Shown here: piece after piece, positions 1-9,300 of the stretch
Layout: the number at the start of each line of letters is the position of its first letter
Position numbering within the stretch: the first letter of the stretch is position 1
Assembly (NCBI GenBank): GCA_018340375.1
Contig: JAFFJZ010000001.1
Coordinates: 44,818,001-44,882,000 of the forward strand
DNA: 64,000 bases
Direction: 5' to 3'
DNA from: Gonatopus flavifemur
Taxonomy: Eukaryota > Arthropoda > Insecta > Hymenoptera > Dryinidae
Made by a program: the position numbers and the translations under genes
The notes under the pieces: model-generated
Databases searched by the model: none
The model's input: the letters and a program-made list of their open reading frames with translations, nothing else
What the model was told of the DNA's origin: nothing

Positions 1-578
1 ATTAGAAAAAAATGCTGTTGAAATAAGAATTCCCGTCAATATAAACTTCTGCATGTCACCGAAAACTACTTCACAATCAATTTTTTTATCATTAGACATC
101 TGTAATCATGAATGGTTAACAATATTATGAATTCATATAGATGGATGAGATATTTATGATCGCAACAGGTAATCATAATATATACGGTATTTCTCAATAT
201 TTTATTACACTTTTGAGGATTATTTTTCACACATGGCATTCTCAGAGAACATTTGCGATATTAAAATACACCACCATAGATTTATTATTCCCAAAACACA
301 AATTAAAATGATAGATTGTCCGAGGGTCTGTACACGGAGAAAATTTTGTAGCATACATTGCATAAAAAATGTGTTCAATATTACTATGTTTCTGTAAAGT
401 GGGACCATACTGACATTACGAGGAATATTGCGATGATAATGATTCAAATTACGATAGATTATAGTGAAATTGGAAACAAAACCAAGGAAGGTCACAATAT
501 GTCTCAATCGTAAAAAGGGATGCATGCAAAGCATTTCTGAATGAACGTTCAGTGATTTTAGTCAGAGTGTCAGTATAG
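1..578. other. No gene seen; AT-rich intergenic DNA
   Basis: I find no convincing exon here. A minus-strand open frame of 104 codons (220-534) has no recognisable domain. An isolated 'acacggagaaaat' at 332-344 matches the end sequence of the CACGGAG repeat family found elsewhere in the window, but no matching inverted end is close by, so it may be a solo remnant. Confidence 0.5.
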
Positions 579-686
579 CCCTTAGGAAAATTGACTTCAT
601 TCTGACCAAAACACTTCATTTTCCCGCCAATTTTTTGGAGGAAAAATGAAGCGTTCCGGTCGAAATGGCGTAAATTTTCCTAAGGG
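579..686. repeat. Short foldback (inverted repeat) of about 108 bp
   Basis: The arms begin with 'cccttaggaaaatt' (579-592) and end with its reverse complement 'aattttcctaaggg' (673-686). The interior of each arm, around 'cttcatt..gaccaaaacacttcatttt' and its mirror at 643-672, also pairs with a few mismatches. The unpaired centre is about 20 bases. It is probably a small MITE. I saw no clear target duplication. Confidence 0.65.
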
Positions 687-837
687 AGTCCAGCGTTACA
701 AAATAATTGTAGTAATCTATACTACAAAATTCTCTCCGTGTAGCCTGTCAACAACATTATCCACCATTAATGGATTCATATCATCACGATATCTGCGCAT
801 GCGCTGCTCATCAATCTCCCTACAAACTTTGTACGCG

Positions 838-1005
838 TATTGTACGAACGTTCCTAGAATATTCGGAACAGTCTCATTCAAATGTTCTAAGAATATTCTA
901 AGAATATTTACGAATCTCCTACGCTTTTTGTGAGGATATTCGATCAAGTACATTTTACGGATGTTGTGAGAATATTTTCAGAATATTCTGTGTTACATGG
1001 GCTTG
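838..1005. repeat. Iterated GAATATTC/ATTCTTAG word tract
   Basis: The palindromic word gaatattc and its variants (ctagaatattcgg, taagaatattc, gaggatattcg, cagaatattctg) recur about every 20-30 bases in both orientations, ending near 'gtgttacatggg'. A similar tract lies at 7655-7720 and another at 30340-30490. The layout matches the word-iterated foldback elements seen across the window. The left end is not resolved. Confidence 0.5.
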
Positions 1006-1401
1006 TCCCTCGATCACTGAAATTCCACGGTAATTTTTCAGATAAAATTCTTTCAGTGTAAGGCTCGTTACGTGTGTGGGAAATGTCATTCTCATGAGAG
1101 CAGTCTCGAGTTGTATGCAGATTATTATCACGAAATGTCAATAACGCATAACTAGATCACAATTCACATTCTCGATTGTTGTAATTATCCCAAAGTACCA
1201 TATTTGATGATCAAATGCTCTTACTGAATTCTAATTAAATTTAATGAAACAAATGCACATAATAATATGTTGCATGGAATATTACACTGGAAGTTTCTTT
1301 ACAACGAGCTGTGAACAGGAAAATCTATATGGATGACGTTCTCTCGTTATGTATTGAAAATGGTATAACATCTTTGCTACATTGAAGATTTCCAATTTTC
1401 G
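1006..1401. other. No gene seen
   Basis: AT-rich sequence with no supported exon, RNA gene or clear repeat. Short open frames on both strands lack domain signals or splice-site support. Confidence 0.4.
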
Positions 1402-1432
1402 CACGGAGAAAAAAGGAATCTACTTTTGCTAC

Positions 1433-1720
1433 ACTGACAAAAAAACGATCTGCTTGAAACATTCGTGGTTGCAATAATCTGGTTCGATTCACTAGAAAAA
1501 GTGATTGTGATGTCCAGAAAAAGTGGTTGAAGCCAAAATGAACTACATATTCTGGTTATCACACTAAGAAAAGAATTTGATTTTTCTCACCTGGAAATAT
1601 AATTAATTCTTGCTTCAACCAATTTTTCTGGACATCACAATCTCATTTCCTGGTGAATCGAACCAGATTTCGAGTTATTGCGTCCACGACCCATACAGCA
1701 AAAATTCTTCTTTGTCTAAA
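1433..1720. mobile_element. MITE-A copy 1 (long palindrome)
   Basis: This is an imperfect palindrome. 'aacattcgtggttgcaataa' and 'gtgatgtccagaaaaagtgg' on the left pair with 'ccaatttttctggacatcac' and 'ttattgcgtccacgac' on the right. It is clearly homologous to the better preserved copy at 5467-5760, so this is a dispersed family. The outer ends have decayed, so the limits are approximate. Confidence 0.65.
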
Positions 1721-1726
1721 ACATTC

Positions 1727-1861
1727 CTTATGCGACATTTTCCACTGGATTTAAGATGTCTTAGTTTAGGAAATCTAAAATACATCTAAAAAAGATCTAA
1801 AGACATCCTTTAGATTTCTTAAACGAAGACATCTTGAAGACAGTGAGAACTGTTGCATAAG
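1727..1861. repeat. Foldback with AAGATGTCTT core words
   Basis: The left arm begins 'cttatgcgacattttccac' at 1727 and the right arm ends 'tgttgcataag' at 1861. The inner arms, starting 'aagatgtcttagtttagg' (1753) and ending 'aaacgaagacatctt' (1835), pair almost perfectly. The centre is rich in 'agatctaaa'. It resembles the AGATATCT-word element at 27364-27649. Confidence 0.6.
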
Positions 1862-2033
1862 AAATCTCTTAGAAAAATCAAAATTTTTGCTTTTATGGGG
1901 AATGTTTCACGACAGTGATTTTTTTAGCTGTCACAGCAAAAAATATTTGTTCTTTCAGCAGAATTATTTTTTTATTCTGTATATAATAGTGAAAATTTTG
2001 CTAGTACAACGAAAAATTTGCTGTTCCGGTTAA

Positions 2034-2247
2034 CCCGCATCCGTCCCTCATTTTTTCAATCAAATTTTATTTTTAAAGTATAAATTGATACATAAGTCGC
2101 AGCCGTCCTGACACCGTGAAAAATTAATCCATGAACTGTTTTTTGTAACATATTTGAATAGTATAATAATTGGATCAATAGATTCCTTCATATAGACGCG
2201 AACAAATTTTGAATTTGTATCATATTGATACGAGGGACGGATGCGGG
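2034..2247. mobile_element. piggyBac-like MITE with TTAA target duplication
   Basis: A perfect 16-bp terminal inverted repeat, 'cccgcatccgtccctc' (2034-2049) and its complement (2232-2247), is flanked on both sides by TTAA (2030-2033 and 2248-2251). TTAA duplication with CC-starting ends is the hallmark of the piggyBac superfamily. The 214-bp body has no coding potential. The related repeat copy near 57.94 kb shows the matching uninterrupted site with a single TTAA (57946-57949), which supports insertion at this exact point. Confidence 0.85.
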
Positions 2248-2376
2248 TTAATCATGTTAATCCCTCAGCAATCCAGTTAGCCAAGACAGCAAATTTTTAG
2301 CTAGATTTACAAAATGATTTGTTATTCTGTATGCAACCCCTCGATTTGCTGCGTCGGCAGACTTTTTTTCTCCGTG

Positions 2377-3817
2377 TGAGAACTGAATATTTTTGGATAA
2401 TCGAAAATAGGTGAAATATTACAAATTATTTTCTGAAAATTCCATACTTTTCCATGAATTCAGTTAGAAATGATTTCACCAAAAAGATATGTTCAATACT
2501 CGATCATGTTGGTATATCATATCTTCAGTTTTTCATGAGAAAAAGTTCGCCCTCTCTAATAGCGAATTTGTAGGGATTATCCACGTACTTAGTTGCACAA
2601 ATTCAATTGGGTAACGTACCGAGTTGATAGCTGTGAATAAAGTAAATATTTCAACAAATTTCACATTCAGAATGTCGATATACGAGAAAGTGAACACCAA
2701 CATCTCATCGTATGATATTTATCCTTGTTAATGATACTTGATTGAGCGGTGGACATTATTTTCAAGAGGTTTTCTAATCAACGACAGTGATTTAGAGGTT
2801 AATTCAATCGTAACTTCGGAGATAAGTATATATATACGGATCTTCATAATTTCTTTTTCATTCCCTCTCCACAAAATATGAATTTTATTCGATAGCGATG
2901 TACTAATGTGTTTTTGAACTTTTATCGGAACAAGAAGACTCATATTGCAGATTGAAGGTTACTTTGTTTTATCGTATTGCCCGCATTTACTAACTACATG
3001 CTCCAACCCATTTCGGTTACTGATATAGTCATTGTAGATGTAAAGGTTAACCGGAAAGACACTCAGACCAGATCATAGAGAAGAAATCTAAAGTATTATA
3101 GACTTTAAGGGCACTTAAGCATCGAGAAGAGCGGGTGAACTTTTGTGCCGACTTTTTTCATAAATTACTTGATAAATTCAAATTCAAAATAGATAATAAT
3201 TAGAAACATACTTGAGATTGGATTCTAAATATAAATTGAGGTTTCCTTATAGTTTGTAGATATGGAGGAACAAAATTATGGGGAAACTTACATTTTAAGT
3301 GGATTTTATTATTATTACGCATTGAAAATTTTCGGTAAAACGCATCGGTTTTATGAAAAAAGTTGGCTCGCTTCTTCTGATGCTTGGATACCTTCAAATT
3401 TATAATAATTATAAAATAATAAATTCACTAGATGGAGAAAAATTAGTTCAGAATTTGAGTGCTGAATATCGTGAATCTTCATTTTGATCAAACGTGACTA
3501 AATTTTCAAGATGTCACATTTACTTTATTCAGTCAACGTTGAAGTTTCATGGTTTCTCGTTTTCTCTCGAATCCAAAGTACTTATATGATGTATGATATA
3601 ATAATAGCTGATTTTAAGATCTTTCCTATAAAGTTTGTGTGAATAATCGAGTCTCGCTTTTCTTCCATAAAGTTAATTCAGAATTTCAATTTCCTTTCTG
3701 ATTATGTTCGTTAAATTTTCACTCATATTTTCAACGACTTTGTTACAATGAGATGAGAGGAATGATTCCAGAAAAGCATCTCAACAGTCTGACAATGAAT
3801 TGATAAATTCTAATGAA
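2377..3817. other. No gene seen; unique-looking AT-rich DNA
   Basis: No supported exon, RNA gene or large repeat. Short minus-strand frames near 2.7-3.4 kb have no domain similarity that I can recognise and no good flanking splice sites. Confidence 0.4.
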
Positions 3818-3861
3818 AACCAATAGATATTGTGATGAAAATACCACAATATCTATTGGTT
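3818..3861. repeat. Perfect 17-bp hairpin
   Basis: 'aaccaatagatattgtg' (3818-3834) is followed after a 10-base loop by its exact reverse complement (3845-3861). It would form a stable cruciform or RNA hairpin. No element ends are visible outside it, so it may be the core of a very short MITE or a chance survivor. Confidence 0.75.
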
Positions 3862-4450
3862 CTATACCAATTGAAACCTAATACAATCTCTTCAGCAACT
3901 ATAAGATCAAATAAGAACAACAAAAAATCATTAATCCACCTCTCTCCCAAAGAAAATACACCTATTATTTCTCCTTGGAGTTTTTCAACTGAAAAAAAAC
4001 ATTCTAATTTCCATAATACGACGAATTGCAATATTCTATCCCATGTCACAATATTTTCCCTTGTTCTATGTCGAATTACACGACATCCTCTCCATATGAA
4101 TCTTGAAATAATATTCACTATGAACTTCTACATTGTTCTTCAATATTCATACACGACGTCTCATCTTTCTCACTTTAATCAAATTCCATCTTTAGGTGAC
4201 ATACTTGCCACAGAGAAGTTTTGAATATACTCCAAAGTTTCATCATCCTCAAACTTCTTCGATTTGAGAAATGGCGGGACGAAGTGTATGTACACCAACA
4301 TCTGTGTGGATGTGTGTTGAAAATTTCCTTTGATGACAATATTCCCATATCCCCTTTTTTACGCTTAAAACGTATGTACGAAATATTTGATCCAGAGAAA
4401 GAAGATTTCCCACGTTAGTCTGGGAGTTATCCTTCTTTCAAGATATTTTG
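3862..4450. other. No gene seen; upstream of aquaporin
   Basis: A plus-strand frame of 130 codons (3832-4224) covers part of this stretch but starts in the hairpin, has Ser/His/Asn-rich low-information sequence and shows no domain, so I do not call it a gene. Nothing else is supported. Confidence 0.4.
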
Positions 4451-4495
4451 TATATAAAAAGGAAGATTTACGAAGTTTCGTGTACAGAAGAGAAC
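4451..4495 (+). promoter_or_regulatory. TATA-like core promoter candidate
   Basis: 'tatataaaaagg' starts at 4451 and is followed about 30 bases later by 'gtgtacagaagagaacgcg', a place where transcription could begin. It lies 1.7 kb upstream of the first visible aquaporin coding exon on the same strand, whose 5' side appears to be a splice acceptor, so it could serve a 5' leader exon of that gene. AT-rich DNA produces such boxes by chance, so this is only a candidate. Confidence 0.22.
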
Positions 4496-5239
4496 GCGAA
4501 CCAATATCGATGGGATCGTGAATGAAAAGTTTTTAATTTCAATTATTAAGAAATCCAGTGAAATTTTGGTTCCTTTTTCATTGATTCGCCATCGTCGAGA
4601 ACTGAGAGTTCAACATTACATAATCTCAATGCGAATGGAAATGAACAGTTGGTTAGATATTTTTTCCTCTCGGGAGGAATTACATAAACTCAGCTTCCTG
4701 GTTTCAGTCCCTATATTTTGATTCAATTAATTCATATTATGTAGATTTAATTTGGTGAACATTAATGGAAATTCTCGAATAAAAATCGAACGTTCCGATT
4801 CAGCGTTGCATATAAATGATTTCTGTTAATTTTGATTTGTATTTTATGAGAAATAGAAGATGAAAGTAGGATAAATACATATGAAGACGCTTGAGCTTGA
4901 GATTCAAGAACCTGGGAACAGAGGCGAATTTGGTGCAAACATTGATTAAGTGATAACATCAAACAAAATAAATGAAATCATCGTAAAATTTACGAGCAAA
5001 ACAATCCGGAAGTTGATAAATCGAGAATGGAAACGAGTTGAAATAAGATATCCATATGCTAAAGATGCAGGATTTAATGGAATTAATGAGGAATGCAAGC
5101 AAATTACAGATTACGTCGAATGCTCTTGAGTAATCAATTTTTAGGGCATTTTGTTAATGTTCAAGCTAGAATTTATTTATCGTAATGAAGAGCTTTTTTG
5201 ATGAAGAAAAAATATTTATCCATTCAAAAATTCACTGCG
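4496..5239. other. No confident exon seen
   Basis: Possible leader-exon territory for the aquaporin, but I cannot select a donor site that keeps frame with the exon at 6164. An ATG at 4510 meets a stop after three codons. No repeats of note. Confidence 0.35.
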
Positions 5240-5344
5240 ACAGCGAAATCTGATTTCACTTAGTACCTTTTGTTGGAACAGCAATTTTGCTCGCTACGAC
5301 AGTGAATTTTCAACAGCGATAGCAAAAAATGTTGATTTCTCCAG

Positions 5345-5972
5345 CCCAACCAGAAACTCACAACAGGCACAGTACTGCACCAGTACTTTCCAAGACTGTT
5401 AGGGTATTGTCATTTGTCTGGGATGATAACGCTTTTCTGTACTGGGGATTGAGTACCAATACTGCACTGACAGAAAACTGACCTGGTTGGAACATTCGTG
5501 GTCGCAATAACTTGAAATCTGATTCGATTAACCAGGAAATATGATAGTGATGTCCAGAAACAGTGGTTGAAGCAAAAATTAACTATATTTTTCAAGTTAG
5601 AAAAACCAGATTCTTTTCTTGGTGTGATAACCTGAAAAATGTAGTTAATTTTTGCTTCAACCACTGTTTCTGGACATCACTATCATATTTCCTGGTGAAT
5701 CGAACCAGATTTCAAGTTATTGCGACCACCAATGTTTCAACCAGGTCGGTTTTCTGTCAGTATATTATTCGCAATCAGTGCAGTGCCTTTACTGGATCAA
5801 TACCTGGCCGGCATTAAGCTCACAGTATTGGTTTATCAGTACCGGTATAATACTGCATTTCTATGTATCCAGTGCTGATCTCGTACGTGTTGGCCAAGTG
5901 TTGAAGACCCAATACTGGAACTGTACTGCACCTGTTGTCAACATTGGCATTATTCGGATTCTTCTGATTGGG
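5345..5972. mobile_element. CCCAA-ended foldback with AGTACTG words
   Basis: The ends are 'cccaaccagaa' (5345) and 'ttctgattggg' (to 5972), and the dinucleotide AG occurs on both sides. The interior is filled with 'cagtactg', 'cagtattgg' and similar words in both orientations. For example 'caacaggcacagtactgc' near 5362 mirrors 'actgtactgcacctgttg' near 5921-5938. MITE-A copy 2 is inserted near the centre. Confidence 0.6.
5467..5760. mobile_element. MITE-A copy 2 (near-perfect long palindrome)
   Basis: It starts 'ctgacagaaaac' and ends 'gttttctgtcag', with arms of about 135 bp that pair almost throughout ('gtgatgtccagaaacagtgg' opposite 'ccactgtttctggacatcac') around a loop of about 20 bp. 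Near-identical arms give mirror-image short open frames on both strands; these are not genes. A degraded homologue lies at 1433-1720. Confidence 0.8.
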
Positions 5973-6163
5973 AGCTAAATCAGTTGATTATTCTATGTAT
6001 AATACTTGAAATTTCACTGCTTCAGCAAATCATTCGTTGTTCCCGCAAAAAGTGAGACAGTCAAATCACGTTTTGCAGCGCGAATGAATGTACAAATTGT
6101 CCCTATCAAGAATAATGAAAGATTATTATCTATCGAAGCTGATTATTGTACTTTTGATTACAG

Positions 6164-6351
6164 ATTTCAATGAAATGATCCAACTTGATATATCAGTTTC
6201 GGAAGCGATGAGAATTGGAATGGGAGAGATGATAGGAACAGGAATTTTAATATTCATTGGGTGCCTGGGATGCGTCGGCAGCTTAGGATTTACTCCACCG
6301 TTGATGCAAATATGCTTTTCGTTTGGTTTCGCGGTTATGATCGCAATACAG
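6164..6351 (+). CDS. Aquaporin exon A (TM1-TM2)
   Basis: The exon is bounded by 'cttttgattacag' before 6164 and the donor 'cag|gtattg' after 6351. It codes for the first membrane helix (GTGILIFIGCLGCV) and the second helix with filter residue Phe50. An in-frame ATG at 6175 gives 16 residues before TM1, similar to vertebrate AQP1. The earlier out-of-frame ATG at 6170 opens only a 3-codon frame. If no splice occurs at 6163, the frame could instead start at the ATG at 6088. Confidence 0.85.
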
Positions 6352-9300
6352 GTATTGATGAACTTTGATAAATTTATTGTTGTAATCATGCATTCAAGTT
6401 GGATATTCAACAAGATTGTAGCGTGAATATTTTATTCCAGTCCATCGGTCACATCAGTGGAGCACATATCAATCCAGCTATTACCGTGGCGGCATTGGTG
6501 ACGGGAAATATAACGTTACCTAAAGCAGTACTTTACGTGATCGCTCAATGTTTCGGCGCAACTTTCGGTTACGGAGCGTTAAAGGTTTGTATACTTGAGG
6601 GATTAAGCCACTCCAGACTGCCCTTTTGATTGATCCATCGGCATTGCATACCGACCTAAATTCTGAAAAGGAAACTGTGATATGAATTTTATATTTTTCG
6701 ATTTCAGCGATTCTAACATTGATAATAAAATTCAAACTTCAATTATGGTACCAGAAAACATTTCCAATTGATTCTAATATCTTAACTTATGAGATGGAAA
6801 ATCCACATTCGAATTTGCATATAAAAAATTATTTTGACTGTTCCCTCAAGTGGGTTTTTATTCATGATAAAAAGAGCGCCGAATAAGTACAAATTTATAT
6901 AATATCAGTTCCACTTACTCTTTGCATCTTGACGTCTTTTTCTCGTAAAATCGTGATACGTTGTGATTCACTCAAATTGATGAACGAGAAGGATCATTTA
7001 CAAATTCGTACGATTTCATTTTGTTGCGTAAACAAGTCATGAATGAGATATTACTCTTCGCTTGTACTCGTTCTGTTAACGAGAAAACAATATCTTCATC
7101 TTCATCAATCATTTTGAGATGTTGGTGAAAATTCAGCAGACTCTTCAACGGTTATTCCTGATAATGATTTTAGATCGTTACGAAAATTTAATGCTCACAG
7201 ACGTGACTGTTATTCACGAGTTCCGAGATTGCATTTCTATTGCATAAACGTGTAATGTAATGAGCAGGATATTTACTCTTCTACTCAATTTGGTTTTTGT
7301 CATTATTCACGAGGATACCAGTTTTACCTCATTGATGTGAAATTCATTCACTTCACGCGTATCTCATTCATGTATCGCTATTTGGGCGGAGAAAAATAGT
7401 TTGTTGTTACAAGTGAGCTGTTATCGAACGAGATTGCAGGAAGTTATGTCGTATTAGTGAAAAAATTAGCAATTTTTTTCTTCTTATACGTAATTACGTT
7501 AGCATTTATTATGTTTCAGTCTAGACATAGAGAAGAGACAACATTCGTGAAGCTGGATTGAGCTTTGGCAACCAAATTTGACGCAAATTTGAAATGATAA
7601 TACAGTGCTTTCCGTACTATGGACATTCTTTATATATCTTCGATTCTTCTTCGCATCTTATCAGAATATTCTGGGAATATCTTATTAGAATAATCCCATA
7701 ATATTCTGTGGTATATGGGACATAATCCATGAATCAATCGTATTATAAATAACCCTTCACTCAAATAAGTTACTTTTTTTGTCAATCCATGGATTGACAA
7801 TTGCAATGGTGGGCTAATAATTTACAGAGCTTGACTCCATCTTGCGCCAAGATTTGATCAAGCATGGCGTAAACTTGATATGAAAATCGTCCACACTTGG
7901 TACAAGCTTCCCCCAAGAAGTACTCAGAGCAGTGGTCAGAGATTCGAAACGCCGACCTTACTCACACCGACGTAACAGTGCCCACATGTGAAGCCATGTA
8001 TATACCATTTTGTTTGTCTGAGCGAAGTCGGCGTTTTGGATCTGTGACCACTGACTTCAAATTGAGCCCGGTTCTGGCTGAGTACGATCTTGAAACAAGA
8101 GTGGACTAGATGTAGCATGATTTTCGATTTATGATGTTTCATGAGAGTCTCTCATCACTTCTCAGTGATGTTACAACTCGTTCTCAATTGTTAAGCAATA
8201 TTGGATGAATATAGCTCACCCAAGCATTCACTGGCAGCCTTGCTCCAAACTAAATTCTATCGTCAAAATTAGTGGAACCTATAAATTTCAACATTGGTTG
8301 ACAATATGCTGGTTATGTGAAGACAATAGGGAAAGTACGAAGTATCATTGTCGATTGATTATTAAAATACTCGCATCAAGAAACGCTCATTAGCCCGTGA
8401 AAAAATTGTTCAGGTCTGATTAGGCGTGTTCAGGCCTAATCATGGACATTTTCCGGCAAAATTATTCATGTTCAATACTGACTGCACGTAGTTGAGCCTG
8501 ACTATGCCTGGTCGTTCATTTTTTAGCTTCGTCATCACTAAAAATGCTCCAATTTTAGTACCCACTTGTGGATCCCGTGACCAAGCCTAACCGTCTGCGA
8601 TCATGCCAGACAACTCATTCTCGCTCGTGATCATGCAAAATCTGAACGACTAAGAAGTATTTATACAAAATGACTTTGTGTTGATTTTTTCATCACGAAT
8701 ATATATGCTTCATCATGCTAAATCGACCCCGAACGAATGCAAGTACGCCTGATCATGCATGATCATGCCTGAAAAAGGAAACTGCATGAGCACAATGGGT
8801 AGAAATGATTGAAAATAAATTAGTGTTTGGTGAAATTGTTATAGTTTAATTCCTTACAGAAAACTTATTGATTTTGTATGAAGTTCTCATGCATAATTGA
8901 GCATAATCAAGCGTGATTGAGCGTAATTGAGCATGATGAGTTCTCATCACGTGGGTACAAAATTGGGGCCTGATCATGCCTGATCACGCCTCATGAATAA
9001 AGTCTGATCAGGCGTGAGCGGGCGTGGACAACTTTTTTCCCGGGAGGTTCTCGAATTCAATAAGCGAGGAGAAATTTAGATGAACTCACGTGAATTGGAA
9101 TTCCCTTTTAGTACTTCATGTATCGTATAACTGTTCAATATCAATTGAGATGAGGCAAATTCAAAAGTATGTGTATTGAATTCATCAATACAGTGTAAAC
9201 ACTTTTTTGCTTCGATTATCGGCAAAAATGAGAACACTAGGGATGATGACAGATACTAATGGTGTTCAACGATTTAAAAGCATCAATGTTATAAAAACTC

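Larger units (their letters stand above)
1402..2376. mobile_element. CACGGAG-ended composite foldback (copy 1) carrying nested insertions
   Basis: The left end 'cacggagaaaaaa' at 1402 is mirrored by 'ttttttctccgtg' ending at 2376. Between them lie stretches of the word 'gctgtcacagcaaaa' that characterise this family, also seen near 5.2, 35.3, 41.8, 43.8, 47.2, 57.8 and 63.6 kb. Three other elements sit inside: a palindromic MITE (1433-1720), a small foldback (1727-1861) and a TTAA-flanked MITE (2034-2247). It has no coding capacity. I infer a non-autonomous DNA transposon used as a landing site by younger ones. Confidence 0.6.
5240..6080. mobile_element. CACGGAG/GCTGTGACAGC family, copy 2, split by a foldback
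   Basis: 'cactgcgacagcgaaatctg' and 'gcgatagcaaaaaatgttg' on the left and 'gaaatttcactgcttcagca' on the right match the family seen at 41.8 and 47.2 kb. The two halves are separated by the insertion at 5345-5972. The outer ends are worn, so limits are approximate. It ends about 80 bp before the first visible aquaporin exon. Confidence 0.5.

Noticed and set aside
3832..4224. 130-codon plus-strand frame
   Set aside because: It starts inside a 17-bp hairpin and codes for low-information Ser/His/Asn-rich sequence with no recognisable family.
5410..5978. Several overlapping frames on both strands with similar peptides
   Set aside because: They are mirror translations of the MITE-A palindrome and of the AGTACTG-word foldback, not genes.
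8580..9000. Regularly spaced TGATCATGCC words considered as a CRISPR-like or operator array
   Set aside because: Spacing is irregular, both orientations occur and the block is enclosed by inverted ends, so it fits a foldback transposon. Nuclear arthropod DNA is also an unlikely place for CRISPR.
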